The position numbers and the translations under genes are program-made. Shown piece after piece: positions 1 through 8,209 of a stretch of 64,000 nt of DNA; positions within the stretch are counted from its first letter, which is position 1; each line of letters starts with the position of its first letter. Below the pieces are notes generated by a model. The model did no database searches and had not been told where the DNA came from. It saw nothing but the letters and a program-made list of their open reading frames with translations. Origin of the DNA: an uncultured Acidobacteriia bacterium (GTDB lineage Bacteria > Acidobacteriota > Terriglobia > Bryobacterales > Bryobacteraceae); contig CAIKMJ010000006.1 of NCBI GenBank assembly GCA_903828455.1, positions 45,049-109,048 on the forward strand. The letters run 5' to 3'.

Positions 1-52
1 CGAGCAGAAGCGCCGCGGTCAGCAGGCAGCGAACGAACAGTGAACGAAGCAT
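1..52 (-). CDS. Partial secreted protein (N-terminus only)
   Basis: Reading leftwards from an ATG at 52, the first 17 residues (MLRSLFVRCLLTAALLL) have the charged start and hydrophobic core of a signal peptide, and the frame stays open to the window edge. A TTG 15 bases upstream is an alternative start, and an in-frame stop lies just before that. The gene follows the DUF1566 gene by 46 bases on the same strand, so the two may be co-transcribed. No Shine-Dalgarno sequence is obvious. The function cannot be inferred from a signal peptide. Confidence 0.45.
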   Translation of the reverse strand, partial: MLRSLFVRCLLTAALLL

Positions 53-98
53 GGTTGGAATTCGCAAGGCGGATAATCAGGCGGCCGCGGAGATTGGC

Positions 99-1094
99 TT
101 ACCGATGCTGGCTGGCATCGGGAGCAGTTCCGCCGCGCACCGCACGAACGTGAAGTTTATCAGTTTTGTTATTGTAACTGACCACGCCGTAGGTAAAACT
201 GACGGTCCAGGCGCGTTCGCCGTGGCGGGCGAGCGAGGTCGATGTCCAATAGAGTGCGTTGGGGGTGCCGGGGAAGGCCTCGGTGTCGATGGTCGGCCGG
301 ACGGTGTAGGCGCTGGAGATCGATTCGAGTTCCCGCACGTTGGGCAGGCGCCAGTCGTTATGGCCGCCGAGGTTGAGCGTGGCCACGTACTGCAGGGCTT
401 CTTCCCAGGTTGCCGCGGCGAGGCCTTCGGTCTTCTGCCAGGTCAGGCCGGTGTGGTTGTCGGTGACGGTGCCGTCGCCGCCATCGGTGTAAGGCTTGTC
501 GCCGGGCTTGCTGAGTTCGGCGCCGCGCACGCAGCGGGCGTGGTAGCGGGCGTCGCCGCCGGAGCTGATGGTTTCGGCCTTGGGATGAGCGCCTTCGCCG
601 CCGCCGGCGTTGGTGGCCCAGGCGTATTCGGGATTGCCGGCGCGTTCTTCACTGGCCCACCAGTATTGGGCGTTGGTCTTGGTGAACGCCGTGGTGTCCA
701 TGGCCGGGAATCCGGTTTCGTGCATGGCGATGCTGAAAAGTTCGTGGACGTAGGGAAGGCGCCAGTCTTTTTTGCCGCCGAGGTCGAGAGCCTTGCAGTA
801 GGCCACGCCGGCCGCCCAGGCCATTTCGCCGCCATCGGTCTGCTGCCACTGAAGGCCGGTGACCAGATCGTTGACGGTGCCATCGCCGTTCACTTTGTAG
901 GAAGGCGGATTGATGGTGTAGAAGCTGTCTTCGCCGGGAGTCTGGGTGTAGCGTGTCGTCTGGCCGGTATCGGGCAGGCGGAGCATAGTCCAGGGAGTGG
1001 AGGTCCGGGCGGTTTGGGCGGATGCGGAGAAGGTGCCAACGAGAGCGAGTGCGGCGAGCGAGATTCCGATGCGAGCGGTATGGAAAAAGGTCAT
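99..1094 (-). CDS. Secreted protein with two DUF1566 (Lcl C-terminal-like) domains
   Basis: The 331-residue product starts with a signal peptide (about residues 1-26, ending SASA). It then carries two tandem DUF1566 units, about residues 66-192 and 206-325. Each begins with a DGTV-D--TGL-WQ motif, has a WRLP-V-EL core and ends in a C/A-VRG strand. DUF1566 units are found in exported proteins, often surface or adhesin-like, and have no known enzymatic activity. It lies downstream of the YHYH gene but a strong terminator separates the two, so it is probably its own unit together with the partial gene at the window edge. The family call is firm and the role is unknown. Confidence 0.85.
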   Translation of the reverse strand: MTFFHTARIGISLAALALVGTFSASAQTARTSTPWTMLRLPDTGQTTRYTQTPGEDSFYTINPPSYKVNGDGTVNDLVTGLQWQQTDGGEMAWAAGVAYCKALDLGGKKDWRLPYVHELFSIAMHETGFPAMDTTAFTKTNAQYWWASEERAGNPEYAWATNAGGGEGAHPKAETISSGGDARYHARCVRGAELSKPGDKPYTDGGDGTVTDNHTGLTWQKTEGLAAATWEEALQYVATLNLGGHNDWRLPNVRELESISSAYTVRPTIDTEAFPGTPNALYWTSTSLARHGERAWTVSFTYGVVSYNNKTDKLHVRAVRGGTAPDASQHR

Positions 1095-1120
1095 GAAAGC
1101 GAAAAAACTCCTGTGCAGAC

Positions 1121-1151
1121 AAAAACTGCGCCGGATCAGCTCCGGCGCAGT
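1121..1151 (-). terminator. Rho-independent terminator of the YHYH gene
   Basis: An 11-bp perfect stem (actgcgccgga with its complement, loop tcagc) is followed on the minus strand by five T residues. The stem core recurs downstream of the second YHYH gene near 46375. Confidence 0.85.
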
Positions 1152-1169
1152 CTCAACTCCAGTTTAGCT

Positions 1170-1198
1170 GTCGGCCCCGGGTTTGGCCCGGGACCGAC
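1170..1198 (-). terminator. Additional hairpin downstream of YHYH gene
   Basis: Inverted repeat with arms at 1170-1181 and 1187-1198 (gtcgg-cccggg arms, short loop), lying just after the YHYH stop codon and before the main terminator. It has no T-run, so it may protect the 3' end or form part of a tandem terminator. The paralogous YHYH gene has a hairpin in the same relative place (46406-46429). Confidence 0.55.
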
Positions 1199-1210
1199 TG
1201 TAAAACTTTG

Positions 1211-2455
1211 TTATTTGGTCACGGTCACGATGGCATCGTCGGCCACGGTCTTTTCACCGTCGCTGACTGTGATCGTGTACTTGTACGTGTAGCCAACCTG
1301 GCAGGCTTTGGCGGGGATGTGGGCCGCGCCGAACTTGCCGCTGATTGCCGCATACGGGCCGCTGGTGATGCCGCAGCCGTCGGAAGCAACCGGGTTATCC
1401 GGCTTCTCGTTGTTGGTGCTCTTATAAACCTGCACCGACGTCGAGGCCGTCTTGGCCATGGTGTGACCCCACGAATAGAGCACGTCCTGACCGGCGGCAA
1501 CCTTCACGTTGGCCGCGTTGTTGGCATTGAGATAGCCGGAGAGACGCAACTGACCCTTGGTGTAGGTCTCGCTCGTCTTCTTGCCAGCCACATCGATGAA
1601 GTTAAAGGTCCAGCTGCCGTCCATGTTCTGCTCGTAGTTCACGTAGCCGTGCTTGGCGCCGATGGCGTAGTCGAGCGAGTACTTGTTCGGACCGGGCCAG
1701 GTGAAGCCGACGATTTTGGCTCCCTGCAGCGGCATCAGCCAGTGGCGGAGACCGGTGGTGAAGGGCTGGGGAACGATGGCGTCTTTTTCCACCTTCACGT
1801 TGCCGTGCTCGCCACCGTTGAGGTAGGGGAACGTCTTGGTGGAGTGGTAGTGATAGTTGCCGTTCACGGTGTGGCCGTTGAGGTCGTCAAGGCCGGTGAC
1901 CGCGGAGCCATCCGGTTCGGTGTAGCCGTAGATCGGGTAGCCGTCGAGACCGTAGGCAATGGGGTTTTCCTTGCCGATCGTGTCGATCAGGAAGGTCGGG
2001 GGCATGTGGTAGTGATAGTCGTCGCCACGGCCGCAGTGGGCGCCGAAGTCGTCGAGTTCGCCGGCGACGAAGGTGTCCGTTTTGCCGTCGTTCTTGATGA
2101 CGTTGAAGATCGGAATACCGTTCACGGCCACGGCGATGGCGCCGCTATAGAGGGCGGAGCGAACGTTCACCGGATGTTCGGCCGGGATCGGATGTTTCGG
2201 AATTCTCCATGCGTTGTCGCCCGTGTACGGCTGCGGGATCGGCACCTGCTGTTGCCAGGCGGTGATACCGACCATCATCTTGTGGGTCGGCATGCCGTTG
2301 GCTTCGATGTAGAAATAATCGGCGTCCTCGTGCCAGCTGAAATAGGACGTGTGAGCCTTGCTCTTCTGAGGAGAGGCGACGATCAGCATAGCCAGCAACG
2401 AAGTTCCCGCCGCCGCGCGCAGCAGGGTCGCCCTGGTGAACAAGCGTTTTTTCAT
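1211..2455 (-). CDS. Secreted YHYH-domain protein (copy 1)
   Basis: The 414-residue product has a signal peptide (MKKRLFTRATLLRAAAG..., cleavage near KAHTS) and a YHYH domain with two copies of the name-giving motif, in DDYHYHMPP and NGNYHYHSTKTF. His-rich stretches such as GAHCGRGDDYHYH suggest metal binding, but no activity is established for the family. The frame is open further upstream, but that part would run through the previous gene's terminator, so the ATG at 2455 is chosen. It is very close to the protein at 46444-47688, including leader and terminator, and more distant from the one at 29209-30453. Confidence 0.9.
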   Translation of the reverse strand: MKKRLFTRATLLRAAAGTSLLAMLIVASPQKSKAHTSYFSWHEDADYFYIEANGMPTHKMMVGITAWQQQVPIPQPYTGDNAWRIPKHPIPAEHPVNVRSALYSGAIAVAVNGIPIFNVIKNDGKTDTFVAGELDDFGAHCGRGDDYHYHMPPTFLIDTIGKENPIAYGLDGYPIYGYTEPDGSAVTGLDDLNGHTVNGNYHYHSTKTFPYLNGGEHGNVKVEKDAIVPQPFTTGLRHWLMPLQGAKIVGFTWPGPNKYSLDYAIGAKHGYVNYEQNMDGSWTFNFIDVAGKKTSETYTKGQLRLSGYLNANNAANVKVAAGQDVLYSWGHTMAKTASTSVQVYKSTNNEKPDNPVASDGCGITSGPYAAISGKFGAAHIPAKACQVGYTYKYTITVSDGEKTVADDAIVTVTK

Positions 2456-2615
2456 AAGTTGTGATCCCTCATTCTGCTTCCAAAAATAAACCCGTGCCGC
2501 CGGATTCGCGGCGTCTCTGCTGTCGCACCCCCGAAACGGGATACCGGTTCGGGAACCACACAGCGCTGCACAAGACAAAGCGAATATAACACCACCGGAA
2601 GATGGCAATGTTAGG
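2456..2615 (-). promoter_or_regulatory. Conserved promoter and 5' leader of YHYH copy 1
   Basis: A 36-base block at 2580-2615 (minus strand: CCTAACA ... TTATATTCGC) recurs upstream of YHYH copy 2 with identical internal spacing and almost identical distance to the start codon (125 versus 124 bases). TATATT is a good -10-like hexamer. The -35-like CTAACA sits 20 bases away, so the sigma specificity is uncertain. Between block and gene, a small hairpin (arms cgccg/cggcg at 2498-2513) and a tgatccct segment next to the start codon are also shared. This suggests a conserved untranslated leader of roughly 115 bases. Confidence 0.6.
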
Positions 2616-2717
2616 GTTTGGTGAGAGATCCGCCGAAACAGGTAAAACCCCTGAATACCTTTACATAAGCTGAAGAAACGGCCGGTAAAGAGGGCGGAAA
2701 TACCAGCCGGCGGACCC

Positions 2718-2775
2718 CGTAAAACACACAGGGCGGGAGCTCCGCCGGATGTTGATCCGACGGGCACCCGCCCTG
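2718..2775 (-). terminator. Terminator of the 2813-4384 phosphoesterase gene
   Basis: Arms cagggcggg (2729-2737) and cccgccctg (2767-2775) enclose a second internal stem. On the minus strand the structure is followed by TGTGTTTTA. It lies 38 bases after the phosphoesterase stop codon. Confidence 0.75.
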
Positions 2776-2812
2776 TTGCTGCTGCCCGGTTTCGAGTCTC
2801 TGAAGCCGGCTG

Positions 2813-4384
2813 TTACTTTGCCGCTTTGCCGGGCTTGACGGTGTACGAGTAGGCCAGTTCGCCCTGCTTGTGCTCAGGAGTTTCGTCCTTCGGCATCCAG
2901 GAGCGGATGTAATCGACCTTGGCGCCGGTGGGGCTGACGGTCACGCGGAGGTGGCCGGAGGCCGGAAGGTAGTCGCCGGTCTTATAGGCACTGCGCCAGC
3001 CGCCGGCGGTGTCCTCATAGAAGGGATTGCCGGGATTGGGAGTTTCCTGGTAGACGATGCCGTCCTTTTCCTGGCGCACGAAGATGTGATCGTGGCCCTG
3101 GAAAAAGATGGAAACGCCGTACTTCACCATCAGCTGGTGGATGGGCATCTCCCAGCCCGGGCGGCGCTTATCGAATTCCCATTCGCCCTGCATGTTGCGG
3201 CCGCCCCACTCGAACTGGTCGGCCATTTCGACGGCGCCGCGGTTGGTGCCGAGAACGTGGTGGGCGAACATGAACTTGTACTTGGCCTTGCTTTCCGAAA
3301 GCGTCTTCACGAGCCAGCGGTACTGTTCTTCGCCGTGGGTGATGTCCCACATGTCGCGGGTCTGACGGTCGCCGCCGAGGTTGCCGCCGGCCTTCTTGCC
3401 ATCGGCTGTAGCTTTGCCCTCGGCATTCTTCTTGCCGCCGCCCGGTTCCTTGCCGATGCCGCCGCCGGTGCCGGGCAGGACGGTATCGACGGGAATCTTC
3501 GAGTGCCAGTAGGGATCCATGGTGATGAAGAGCGCGTCGCCCCACGTCCAGGCGTAGAAGTCGCGCAGGTGGCCGATGTACTGAACCTGCTCGGTGTCGC
3601 CGGTGTAGAAGCCATCGGGCTCGGGCAGTTCGTAATAACGGTTGCGCGCGTTGCCAACCCAGACGGCGGCATTGTTCGGTGTGCCATCGAGCAGATAGCG
3701 GCCGCCCTGCTCGTGGCCGCCGGCGACGAGGAAGATCGGGGTGGAACTGCCGTCCATGCCGAGATACTTGCGCTGATTGATGTAGACCTGCGAGACCACC
3801 TGCGGGGTGACGGTCTTGTTGAGCTGGTCGACGCTGAAATCGTCACCGAGGGTGATGTAGAAGTCCGGCTTTTCCTTGCGGACTTCGGCCATGGTGGCGG
3901 CGTAGAGGCTGGCCTCGAACATGTTCTTGCGTTCGGGGTGGGAATCGGCCTGCACCGCGAAGGTGAAGGTGCTGCCCGGGGGGCGCTGCGTGTGGAAGCT
4001 GTATTCGGCTGCCGGTTTGAATGCGCCGGTGGCGGTTTCGCGATACTGCACGCGGTAGTAGTAAAGAGTGTTGGACTTGAGCTTATCGATGGTGACATCG
4101 AAAGGCGTGTGGCCCTTGGACTTTACCGGCGCCGTCTTGCCGTTGTACTTGCCCGGCGCGGTGCCGTATTCGACGTAAGCTTCCAGATCGTTCGGAGCGA
4201 GAACGCTGAGACCGATGGAGTGGTCCGTGGGACGGCCGAGCACCTGAGTCATGCCGTCGACGGTGGTCTGCGAATCTACATCGGTGGCGTCCTGCTGGGC
4301 CACCGAATGCGCCGCCCATAAACACAAACACAGGACTGCGCCGCCTGCGATGCGCCATTTCAACTGTTTCGAAATCAGCTTCAT
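2813..4384 (-). CDS. Secreted PAP-like calcineurin-type metallophosphoesterase (GGHE variant)
   Basis: The 523-residue protein has a signal peptide (to about VAQQ, residue 30) and an N-terminal fibronectin-III-like purple acid phosphatase domain (about 45-135). A calcineurin-like phosphoesterase domain follows, with D147-S-H149, G180-D-D182, H375-H376 and G430-H-D-H433. The third motif reads GGHE at 222-225 instead of GNHE, so a usual metal-ligand Asn is missing. A Lys/Gly-rich insertion at about 304-340 is not found in the closest paralogs. The start ATG follows an AGGAG at good distance. It is transcribed away from a YncE-like propeller gene at 4644. Substrate unknown; phosphomonoesters are the family's usual substrates. 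Confidence 0.88.
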   Translation of the reverse strand: MKLISKQLKWRIAGGAVLCLCLWAAHSVAQQDATDVDSQTTVDGMTQVLGRPTDHSIGLSVLAPNDLEAYVEYGTAPGKYNGKTAPVKSKGHTPFDVTIDKLKSNTLYYYRVQYRETATGAFKPAAEYSFHTQRPPGSTFTFAVQADSHPERKNMFEASLYAATMAEVRKEKPDFYITLGDDFSVDQLNKTVTPQVVSQVYINQRKYLGMDGSSTPIFLVAGGHEQGGRYLLDGTPNNAAVWVGNARNRYYELPEPDGFYTGDTEQVQYIGHLRDFYAWTWGDALFITMDPYWHSKIPVDTVLPGTGGGIGKEPGGGKKNAEGKATADGKKAGGNLGGDRQTRDMWDITHGEEQYRWLVKTLSESKAKYKFMFAHHVLGTNRGAVEMADQFEWGGRNMQGEWEFDKRRPGWEMPIHQLMVKYGVSIFFQGHDHIFVRQEKDGIVYQETPNPGNPFYEDTAGGWRSAYKTGDYLPASGHLRVTVSPTGAKVDYIRSWMPKDETPEHKQGELAYSYTVKPGKAAK

Positions 4385-4643
4385 TACTTCTCCTGAATTA
4401 GTTCCCCTGCCGCGCGTTGCCTGAATTGCCGGATCCGGTCATCTCGACTCGCTTTTGCAGAGAGCCTGCACACCGCGTAAAACTGCGGGGGCACGGATCA
4501 CCACTGTATTATGCCGGACTGCGGGATGCAACGCGCGACGGACCGTGATGCGGCGATCTAACCGCTTTCTAACATTGCTGTGCCAAACTGCGGTCGGCAT
4601 CAAGTATGGTTCGGCCAACTTAGAGTGCCGGCGGGAGTCATCC

Positions 4644-5633
4644 ATGCGAACCAGGTTCACCGGTCGAGTTCTTGCGACAAGCTGTTGCGCTCTGGCAGTA
4701 GCGGTGGCGATGCCGGCGACGGCATACCCGCAGTCACGGCAACTGGTCGTACTCAATAAAGAGGGCACGGTTTCATTCATCGATGTCGCGACCCAGAAAA
4801 CGGTCGCAAAATCGAAGACCGGCGACGGGCCGCATGAGTTGGTGGTAACCGGCGACGGCAAGTACGCGGTGGTCTCGAATTTCGACGAGGGGCGAACGCT
4901 TTCGGTCATCGACACGGCAGCGCATAAAGAAGTGCACCGGGTGGATCTCTCGCCGCTGAGCCGCCCGCACGGCTTATTTGCCGCCGACGGCAAGGTTTAC
5001 TTTACAGCGGAGGGCAGCGGGGCGATCGGCCGCTACGATCCGGCGACCAACCGCGTGGACTGGACGATGAAGAGCCGGCAGGAAGGCACGCACATGATCG
5101 TGGTGAGCCGCGACCGGAACCGTATTTTTACGGCGAATACCGAATCCGGCTCCGTCACGATTTTTCAGCGGCCCGGAAGTTCGGGCGAGGACTGGCATTT
5201 AACGAATGTTCGGGTGGGCAACGGGTCGGAGGGCTTCGATCTGTCCCCGGACGAAAAACAATTGTGGGTGGCGAATGGAAACGACGGAACGGTTTCCATC
5301 GTCGACGTGGTAACGGCGAAAGTCATCGGAACCATTCATGTCGGAACTGAGCGATCCAACCGGCTGAAGTTCACGCCGGACGGGAAACGGGTGCTGGTTT
5401 CCGATCTGGGCAGCGGCGATCTGTTGATTCTCGATGTCGCCTCGCGCCAGTTGATTAAGAAAATTCGCGTGGGACACGGGCTGGCGGGACTGCTGATCGA
5501 CGCCGACGGATCGCACGCCTACGCCGCCGCGACCAGCGATAACTTCGTTGCGGTGGTGGATCTGCAGCGACTGGAAGTAACCGGGCACATCCCGACAGGC
5601 CGGGGGCCGGACGGCATGGACTGGCTGCATTGA
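4644..5633 (+). CDS. Secreted YncE-like beta-propeller protein
   Basis: The 329-residue protein starts at an ATG 8 bases after GGGAG and has a signal peptide (to about ATAYPQS). Repeats of about 40 residues with VSIVDV, IDVAT and PDGK-V-V signatures match YVTN/YncE seven-bladed propellers. Such proteins are periplasmic or surface-exposed and usually act in binding; some relatives are lactonases. It is divergent from a phosphoesterase gene, and a second YncE-like gene ends the phosphoesterase operon at 17.2 kb. The frame is open upstream to 4455, but that stretch lacks a signal peptide and a ribosome site. Confidence 0.85.
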   Translation: MRTRFTGRVLATSCCALAVAVAMPATAYPQSRQLVVLNKEGTVSFIDVATQKTVAKSKTGDGPHELVVTGDGKYAVVSNFDEGRTLSVIDTAAHKEVHRVDLSPLSRPHGLFAADGKVYFTAEGSGAIGRYDPATNRVDWTMKSRQEGTHMIVVSRDRNRIFTANTESGSVTIFQRPGSSGEDWHLTNVRVGNGSEGFDLSPDEKQLWVANGNDGTVSIVDVVTAKVIGTIHVGTERSNRLKFTPDGKRVLVSDLGSGDLLILDVASRQLIKKIRVGHGLAGLLIDADGSHAYAAATSDNFVAVVDLQRLEVTGHIPTGRGPDGMDWLH

Positions 5634-5693
5634 CAGCTCTGACGCGCCTGGCGGATGCGGATGGAAAGCTATAGTTTTTAGAGAGGCGCATGG

Positions 5694-7055
5694 ATGAAGT
5701 TGAATGACGCGATGACCCCGTTTACCCGAAAAAGATTACTGATTGCCGCGGCCTGTCTGCTGCCGGCCGCCTGCCTGCTGCGATCGCAGGACACGCCGAC
5801 GTTTTCGAGCGGAGTGCAGGTGGTGAACCTGGACGCGACGGTACGGGACAAGAGCGGCAAATTTATCGGCGACCTGACCAAAGAAGATTTCAAGCTGGAA
5901 GTGAAGGGCAAGGCGACGCCGATCACTTACTTCTCGCGCGCCGCGGACCGGCCGATGACGCTCGGGCTGCTGCTGGACACGAGCGGGAGCGTGGGCCGAA
6001 TTCTGAATCAGGAAGTCACCGCCAGCCGCAATTTTTTTCACAGCGTGCTGCGCGAGGATCGCGATCAGGCGTTTGAGCTGCACTTCGACAGCGTTGCAGA
6101 ACTGCTGCAGGACATGACGCCGTCGCTGGCGAAGCTGGATGCGGGACTCGATAAGGCGACGGCGGCCCCCACGCGTGGCGGTGGTGGTGGCGGTGGTGGT
6201 GGAGGACGCGGCGCGGGCGGTGGTGGCGGAGGTGGTGGTAAGCGCGGCGGCGGAGGCGGTGGCCAGGGCGGCGGCGGCGGACAGGCCGGCGCGGGCGGCG
6301 GCGGGACCGTGCTTTACGATTCCCTGTATCTGGCGGCGAACGCCATGCGGGATCTGCACCGTTACGTGGAGACCACGAAGAGAGATACAGGAACGAAAGC
6401 GCTGCTCATCCTTTCCGACGGTTTGGATCGCGGCAGCAAAGTAACGCTTAGCACGGCAATCGAGACGGCACAGCGCGCCGATACACCGGTGTTTTCGATC
6501 TTCTACGAGGACGCACTGGTGGCCAGCGCGGCGAGCGCCAGCGCATCGAAGGGGATTAGCGACGATCGGGTCCTGATCGGATCCGGAAACGGCGGCGGCG
6601 GCGGAGAAAGTGGCGGCGGAGGCGGTCGCGGCGGCGGCGGTGGCGGCGGCGGTCGCGGTGGTGGTGGTGGCGCTGGAGGTGGTGGCGGGGGAGGTGGTGG
6701 CGGGGGAGGTGGTGGCGGAGGCCGCGGTGGTGGTGGCGGCGGTGGCGGTGGCGGTGGCGGATTTGGGGGAGTTGCCGGTCCCGTCCCCGCAGCAAGCAAT
6801 GCCGGATACAGCGCGGCGGTGAATGGCCGGCAGGTTTTGCAGCGGATCGCCAAAGAGACCGGCGGGACATTCTTCGAGGTTTCCGCGAAGCATCCGCTGA
6901 CCGAGATCTACGCGCAAATTGAAGATGAACTGCGCCAGCGTTATAGCATTGGATTCAGTCCGGAAACAGGAGTGAAGGGCTTCCGGAAGATTCAGCTCAC
7001 CGCCAAACCAAAAGGTCTGACGGTGACGGCTCGCGAAGGCTACTTCGCCGAGTAA
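5694..7055 (+). CDS. VWFA-related secreted protein with two long polyglycine tracts
   Basis: The 453-residue product fits the acidobacterial VWFA-related family (TIGR03436): signal peptide (about 1-32), an N-terminal VVNLDATVRDKSGKFI strand region, and a von Willebrand A domain with DTSGS at 95-99, the TVLYDS loop at 205-210 and SDG at 241-243. Two glycine-rich tracts interrupt it at residues 161-204 and 300-357. The first lies exactly where family members have a short GG before T-LYD, so it looks like an expansion of a surface loop. GAGAGG precedes the ATG; a second ATG six codons later is possible. VWA domains bind proteins through a metal ion. The partner here is unknown. Confidence 0.88.
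   Translation: MKLNDAMTPFTRKRLLIAAACLLPAACLLRSQDTPTFSSGVQVVNLDATVRDKSGKFIGDLTKEDFKLEVKGKATPITYFSRAADRPMTLGLLLDTSGSVGRILNQEVTASRNFFHSVLREDRDQAFELHFDSVAELLQDMTPSLAKLDAGLDKATAAPTRGGGGGGGGGGRGAGGGGGGGGKRGGGGGGQGGGGGQAGAGGGGTVLYDSLYLAANAMRDLHRYVETTKRDTGTKALLILSDGLDRGSKVTLSTAIETAQRADTPVFSIFYEDALVASAASASASKGISDDRVLIGSGNGGGGGESGGGGGRGGGGGGGGRGGGGGAGGGGGGGGGGGGGGGGRGGGGGGGGGGGGFGGVAGPVPAASNAGYSAAVNGRQVLQRIAKETGGTFFEVSAKHPLTEIYAQIEDELRQRYSIGFSPETGVKGFRKIQLTAKPKGLTVTAREGYFAE
6174..6305 (+). repeat. Glycine-codon low-complexity tract 1
   Basis: Mostly GGC/GGT codons with occasional Arg, Lys, Gln and Ala, encoding residues 161-204 of the VWFA protein. The tract is in frame, and the codon mixture suggests replication slippage followed by point mutation. 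Confidence 0.9.
6591..6764 (+). repeat. Glycine-codon low-complexity tract 2
   Basis: A second in-frame run of GGC/GGT/GGG codons, encoding residues 300-357 of the VWFA protein between the A-domain and the C-terminal GYSAAVNGRQVL region. Confidence 0.9.
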
Positions 7056-7079
7056 GTAATTGCAGGGAGAAGAGACGTG

Positions 7080-7931
7080 ATGGTTACGAATTGGATCGTT
7101 AGTCGAGCTGGCCTGACGAGGAACTTTATGATCTGCGCCGTTCTGGCGGCTGCCGGAGTGCCGGCGCACGCGCAGTGGCTGGGTTATCTGCCGCCGGGAA
7201 CTCCGCTGACGGCCGAGGGAAAGGCCGACATGACCGCGAAGGCGCCCCGCACGCCGTGGGATACGCCCGACCTCACCGGCACATACCATATTGCGAGGAC
7301 GGCCCGCGATATTGCGGCGCGCGCGGAGACGAAGGGTTTATCGCCGGTGGAGTCCTACACCGCCAATATCTTCCGCGACATTAAGCCGGAGGAAATTCCG
7401 GAAACGGAAGCAGGAAAGAAGGTTCGGCTGGCGCGCACCGGAAATGGCAAGAGAGCCGATCCTTCAGTGTTTTGTCTGCCGATGGGAATTCCGCTGAACA
7501 ACACGTTCAACGAGGTGACGAAATTCGTCCAGGCGAAGAACATTCTGATGATCCTGTTCGAAGTGGATGGGACCTACCGGCAGGTTTACCTCGACGGGCG
7601 CAAACTGCCGGAAGATCCGTCTCCGGCGTGGATGGGCTATTCGACGGGACACTGGGAAGGCGACACGCTGGTGGTGGAAACGGCGGGCTTCAACGATAAG
7701 TCATGGCTCGACATGGCGGGGCACTCGCACAGCGAACAGTTGCACGTCACCGAACGCTACCATCGCCGCGATTTCGGACACCTCGATGTGGAAGTGACGC
7801 TGAACGATCCGGTGATGTACAGCAAGCCGTTCAAGATTCAGTTCACGCACACGCTGCTGCCGGATTCGGACATCCTCGAAAGCTACTGCAACGAAAATGA
7901 AAAGGACCGGCAACATCTGGGCCTGAACTAA
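7080..7931 (+). CDS. Secreted protein of an uncharacterised W-x-G-D/G-x-S-E family (member 1)
   Basis: The product is about 283 residues with a signal peptide ending near VPAHA. I do not know a functional name. It has DLTGTYHI near the N-terminus, FCLPMGIP in the middle, then GHWEGDTLVVETAGFND, HSEQLHVTERY and LNDPVMYSKPF. The order W-x-G-D-x-LVV-x-T ... SEQ-x-x-x-x-ER ... DP recurs in the proteins at 54222, 55925 and 56738, so all four appear to be one family. GGGAGA lies 10 bases before this ATG; a GTG one codon earlier (7077) is an alternative start. It follows the VWFA gene by 24 bases and ends at a terminator, so the two may form an operon. Confidence 0.75.
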   Translation: MVTNWIVSRAGLTRNFMICAVLAAAGVPAHAQWLGYLPPGTPLTAEGKADMTAKAPRTPWDTPDLTGTYHIARTARDIAARAETKGLSPVESYTANIFRDIKPEEIPETEAGKKVRLARTGNGKRADPSVFCLPMGIPLNNTFNEVTKFVQAKNILMILFEVDGTYRQVYLDGRKLPEDPSPAWMGYSTGHWEGDTLVVETAGFNDKSWLDMAGHSHSEQLHVTERYHRRDFGHLDVEVTLNDPVMYSKPFKIQFTHTLLPDSDILESYCNENEKDRQHLGLN

Positions 7932-7940
7932 ACGAATTCA

Positions 7941-7986
7941 AATCCGGCCGTCCGCGCGCGCAAGAGTAAGCGTGGGCGGCCGGATT
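7941..7986 (+). terminator. Terminator-like hairpin after 7080-7931
   Basis: Arms aatccggccgtcc and gggcggccggatt pair over 12-13 bases with one bulge or mismatch. The sequence after it is pyrimidine-rich rather than a clean T-run. The rest of the gap to 8210 shows nothing else I can support. Confidence 0.6.
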
Positions 7987-8209
7987 CTCCTCCTTCGCTG
8001 TTCCAGTCTTTCCTTCTCAGCTCTTAAGTTCTCCGCCTCACTTCCCTTCCCCCGACTAACGGCCGCAGGAACCAGCGAGTTCCCGCTGCTGCGTTGTGTT
8101 AGTATTTTCTTGCTTAACGATTTCCTCACAATTGTCGTCCGAAACCGCGTAAGCGCGGCCTTGCCAGGCCGGAAATCAATCAGTTTCCTCACGGAAGGGA
8201 TCTATCAAG

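Noticed and set aside
1211..2767. Longer form of YHYH copy 1 with about 100 extra N-terminal residues
   Set aside because: The extension would run through the previous gene's terminator and the conserved promoter and leader, and would bury the signal peptide.
6174..6764. Repetitive DNA that could be taken for a CRISPR array or tandem-repeat element
   Set aside because: It has no fixed repeat unit with spacers, stays in frame and encodes glycine-rich segments of a protein.
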